Source: Acidobacteriota bacterium (GTDB lineage: Bacteria > Acidobacteriota > Terriglobia > Terriglobales > Acidobacteriaceae). Taken from it: a DNA stretch of 64,000 nt. Shown one piece after another: positions 61,793 to 64,000 of the stretch. Numbering within the stretch: the first letter of the stretch is position 1; every line of letters starts with the position of its first letter. The stretch lies in NCBI GenBank assembly GCA_016196065.1, contig JACPYL010000012.1, forward strand, positions 620,001 through 684,000. The letters run 5' to 3'. A program made the translations under genes and the position numbers. The notes beneath the pieces are model-generated. The model was not told the origin of the DNA. It was given only the letters and a program-made list of their open reading frames with translations, and did no database searches.

Positions 61793-62494
61793 CGCAGGGA
61801 TTCGTATCAGGATACGGCTTCAGCCGTATCGCTCAAGCGGCGAAATTGACGGGCTTCAGCCCCTGCGGTGGCGGATCGAGTGCGAATCCCGGATGCGCCG
61901 ACGAAAACGCATACTGATCCGGTGTCAGGACCAATCGTCGCTTTACGGGATTGTTGCGAATGTACTCTTGAACCTGCGCGAACGCTGATTCGTCCACGAT
62001 TCGGACTTCGGAAAAACCTTTCTGCCAGAATGGCGCTTTCACGCCCAGTTCCTTGCCAGCTCGGAACGCGAATCTGCCCTTGATGAACTGGACAGCCTTC
62101 TCAATACTGATCTCGCTTCCCACCGTGAGCAGCATATGAAAGTGGTCTGGCATGACCACGAATTCATGCAGTCGGAACTTCCCCTGTGCGCGATATTCGT
62201 AGAGCACTGTGAGAAACAATCCTGCAGCGCCGTTAAATTGAAGCAAGTTGCGTTTGTCCCACGTGGAAGAGGTCACGAAGAAGGTGCGGGCGTTGGATGC
62301 GATCTGCTCAGGTTCAGCGTTGCGCGGAGGGATGGACATTGGACGAAGATGAATTGTGGCGGGCTGGGTTGTATGTGACCCGCGTACGAGAGAAATGTGA
62401 TGATTCCGAAACGAGCCCCAGCGCCTGAAGGCGGGAATCTCTTTGGCGCTGTTGCGGCACGCCTGAAAGGCGTGCCCTGATACGAACCTGCGCG
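61793..62494. mobile_element. RAYT element with REP-like hairpins and terminal inverted repeat
   Basis: A perfect 10-bp inverted repeat (TTCGTATCAG at 61801-61810, CTGATACGAA at 62477-62486), extended on both sides by CGCAGG-type flanks to about 61793 and 62494, encloses the RAYT gene. Left hairpins: GATACGGCT-TC-AGCCGTATC (61811-61830) and GGGCT-TC-AGCCC (61851-61862). Right hairpins: CGCCT-GA-AGGCG (62422-62433) and GGCACGCCT-GAA-AGGCGTGCC (62456-62476). Total length about 0.7 kb. Confidence 0.8.
61833..62339 (-). CDS. REP-associated tyrosine transposase (RAYT)
   Basis: This is a 168-residue single-strand HUH nuclease of the Y1/TnpA-REP group, which mobilises REP palindromes. ATG at 62339 (MSIPPRNAEPEQIASNARTFFVTSSTWDKRNLLQ). 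The His-hydrophobic-His motif is MPDHFHMLLTV, and the catalytic Tyr is probably the one in QEYIRNNPVKRRLV. The N-terminal FFVTSSTW strand is like RAYT proteins. The 3' end of the gene includes the GGGCTTCAGCCCC hairpin of its own left REP (GLKPVNFAA end). Intact by inspection. Confidence 0.92.
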   Translation of the reverse strand: MSIPPRNAEPEQIASNARTFFVTSSTWDKRNLLQFNGAAGLFLTVLYEYRAQGKFRLHEFVVMPDHFHMLLTVGSEISIEKAVQFIKGRFAFRAGKELGVKAPFWQKGFSEVRIVDESAFAQVQEYIRNNPVKRRLVLTPDQYAFSSAHPGFALDPPPQGLKPVNFAA

Positions 62495-62603
62495 GCCAGT
62501 TCATCCCATTCTTCAAACCGTGCGGTCCATTCAAACATATCTCCGGATCGCAAAGCCTTCCTAGTTTCATCTTGCAACTTCAATCGTAATCAAGCATCCA
62601 ATA

Positions 62604-62633
62604 CTTGACAGCAAGTCACTCAAGTTCTAGCAT
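62604..62633 (+). promoter_or_regulatory. dnaK promoter with HAIR-like HspR operator
   Basis: CTTGACA at 62604-62610, seven bases, then ACTCAAG at 62618-62624 matches the HAIR spacing CTTGAGT-N7-ACTCAAG (12 of 14). The left half contains a perfect -35 TTGACA (62605-62610), with a 17-base spacer to TAGCAT (62628-62633) as -10. dnaK starts 63 bases downstream with AGGAGG at 62684-62689. Confidence 0.6.
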
Positions 62634-62696
62634 GGATTCGAACGCAATCATGTTTACATTGATTATAAAGCACTTATCAGTCTAGGAGGACGCGAT

Positions 62697-64000
62697 ATGG
62701 GGAAGATTATTGGAATTGACCTGGGTACCACCAACTCCTGCGTGGCGGTTATGGAGGGTGGCGAGCCCAAGGTGATTGCCAACGAAGAGGGTGGCCGGAC
62801 TACGCCTTCGGTGGTTGGATTCACGAAGACCGGCGAGCGGCTGGTGGGGCAGGTTGCCAAGCGGCAGGCCATTACCAATCCGGAGAACACGATTTTCTCG
62901 ATCAAGCGGTTCATGGGACGTCGTTTCGATGAAGTGAATGAAGAAATGAAGATGGTCCCGTACAAGGTCGAGCGCGATGGCGATAACGTCGCGATTGACG
63001 CGCAGGGGAAGAAGTATTCTCCGCCGGAAGTCTCGGCCATGATCCTGCAGAAGTTGAAGAAGGCGGCGGAAGACTATCTCGGCGAGAAAGTGACCGAAGC
63101 GGTCATCACCGTGCCCGCGTACTTCAATGACGCACAGCGGCAGGCGACCAAAGATGCCGGCAAAATTGCCGGACTCGATGTGAAGCGCATCATCAACGAG
63201 CCGACGGCGGCGGCGCTCGCGTACGGGCTCGACAAGGGTAAGGACGAGACGATCGCGGTCTATGACTTCGGCGGCGGCACGTTCGACATTTCCGTGCTCG
63301 AAGTCGGCGAAGGCGTCATCGAGGTCAAGGCCACCAATGGCGACACCCACCTGGGCGGCGACAACATCGACCAGCGGCTGGTGGAGTGGCTAATTGACGA
63401 GTTCAAGAAAGATGAAGGTCTCGACCTGCGCGGCAAGGGCAACGAGATGGCGCTGCAGCGTCTGCGTGATGCAGCCGAGCGGGCCAAGATCGAGCTTTCG
63501 ACCACGATGGAGACGGAAATCAATCTGCCGTTCATTACGGCGGACGCTTCCGGTCCGAAGCACCTGGTGAAGAAGCTGACGCGGGCGAAGCTCGAGTCGA
63601 TGATCGAAGACTTGATTCAGAAGTCTGTCGGGCCTTGCAAGCAGTGCATGAAAGATGCGGGCGTCGATGCCAGCAAGATCAATGAAGTGGTGCTGGTTGG
63701 CGGCCAGACGCGTATGCCGCGCATTCAGGCGCTGGTGAAGGAATTGTTCGGTCGCGAGCCTCATAAGGGCGTGAATCCTGATGAAGTCGTGGCCATCGGG
63801 GCGGGGATTCAGGGTGGCGTGCTCGGCGGCGAAGTGAAAGACCTGCTGCTGCTGGATGTGACTCCGCTGACGCTGGCGATTGAAACATTGGGAGGCGTGG
63901 CAACGCCGATGATCCCGCGCAACACGACGATTCCGACCAAGAAGACGGAAACGTTTTCTACGGCGGCTGACAGTCAGACGTCGGTTGAAGTTCACGTGTT
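62697..64000 (+). CDS. dnaK: Chaperone DnaK (Hsp70), 3' end missing
   Basis: DnaK is the ATP-driven chaperone. The window holds the first 434 residues; the gene runs off the right edge. The ATG at 62697 has AGGAGG upstream. The nucleotide-binding domain shows [39 protein letters not shown], the [16 protein letters not shown] loop, [25 protein letters not shown] and [13 protein letters not shown]. The interdomain linker [18 protein letters not shown] and the start of the substrate-binding domain are at the end. In this [25 protein letters not shown] form it is a standard bacterial DnaK. Probably under HspR control. Confidence 0.98.
   Translation, partial: MGKIIGIDLGTTNSCVAVMEGGEPKVIANEEGGRTTPSVVGFTKTGERLVGQVAKRQAITNPENTIFSIKRFMGRRFDEVNEEMKMVPYKVERDGDNVAIDAQGKKYSPPEVSAMILQKLKKAAEDYLGEKVTEAVITVPAYFNDAQRQATKDAGKIAGLDVKRIINEPTAAALAYGLDKGKDETIAVYDFGGGTFDISVLEVGEGVIEVKATNGDTHLGGDNIDQRLVEWLIDEFKKDEGLDLRGKGNEMALQRLRDAAERAKIELSTTMETEINLPFITADASGPKHLVKKLTRAKLESMIEDLIQKSVGPCKQCMKDAGVDASKINEVVLVGGQTRMPRIQALVKELFGREPHKGVNPDEVVAIGAGIQGGVLGGEVKDLLLLDVTPLTLAIETLGGVATPMIPRNTTIPTKKTETFSTAADSQTSVEVHV

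Noticed and set aside
62255-62275. Second CCACGTGG palindrome inside the RAYT gene, recalling parS
   Set aside because: The outer bases do not match the parS pattern and it lies within coding sequence.

Overview
The window looks like chromosomal DNA from a soil Acidobacteriota bacterium (Terriglobia / 'Koribacter'-like). This is inferred from gene content, not from an rRNA. The markers are a TPR protein paired with an ASPIC/UnbV-FG-GAP secreted protein, a CADD-type folate protein, PadR plus a prefix-domain membrane protein, a MutS2-photolyase pair, many DinB, cupin and DUF2141-type secreted proteins, high GC, and frequent GTG/TTG starts. I see no rRNA, tRNA, CRISPR array, prophage or integrase. 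About 62 protein genes are supported. Two are cut by the window edges: a DinB protein at the left and dnaK at the right.

Layout. 1-5.2 kb: DinB fragment, aldo/keto reductase, then the secreted ASPIC/TPR pair. 5.2-10.0 kb: an accessory stretch of mostly unrecognised membrane or secreted proteins, with two copies of a hairpin repeat around a two-gene unit. 10-21 kb: PEP-mutase-like protein, FlK-type thioesterase, CPBP protease, CADD protein, mnmG (with repeat-derived in-frame insertions), SDR, dnaB, acyltransferase and lepA. 21-30 kb: a parS-like palindrome, orphan BrnA-like antitoxin, bamD, rpe, mtgA, a single-domain response regulator, an RsuA-family pseudouridine synthase, mutS2 and a class II photolyase. 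30-45 kb: diguanylate cyclase, CBM9-like protein, two divergent paralogous micro-membrane proteins, cupin, ROK kinase, mutM, purA, a PadR unit with its palindromic operator, ndk, sucCD, a MOSC protein and trpD. 45-62 kb: DinB, a beta-CASP nuclease, a gluzincin peptidase, rlmB, thiolase, a LytTR regulator, a Crp/Fnr regulator, a GAF-sigma54 activator, purS, glmS, a DUF2141 protein, a second aldo/keto reductase, a ferredoxin-NADP-reductase-like flavoprotein, tag and a DUF4126 protein. 61.8-64 kb: a REP-associated tyrosine transposase (RAYT) element, then dnaK behind a HAIR-like operator.

Most genes are housekeeping: DNA repair (mutM, mutS2, photolyase, tag), translation and tRNA/rRNA modification (mnmG, lepA, rlmB, the pseudouridine synthase), envelope (bamD, mtgA, glmS), purine synthesis (purA, purS, ndk), the TCA cycle (sucCD) and c-di-GMP/two-component signalling. 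The most striking feature is the palindromic repeat population. A RAYT gene sits in a ~700-bp unit bounded by an inverted repeat and REP-like hairpins. A 125-bp REP/BIME-like array with the same GGCTGAAGCC-type core lies in frame inside mnmG. Other hairpin repeat families lie between genes, inside bamD, and across the trpD stop codon.
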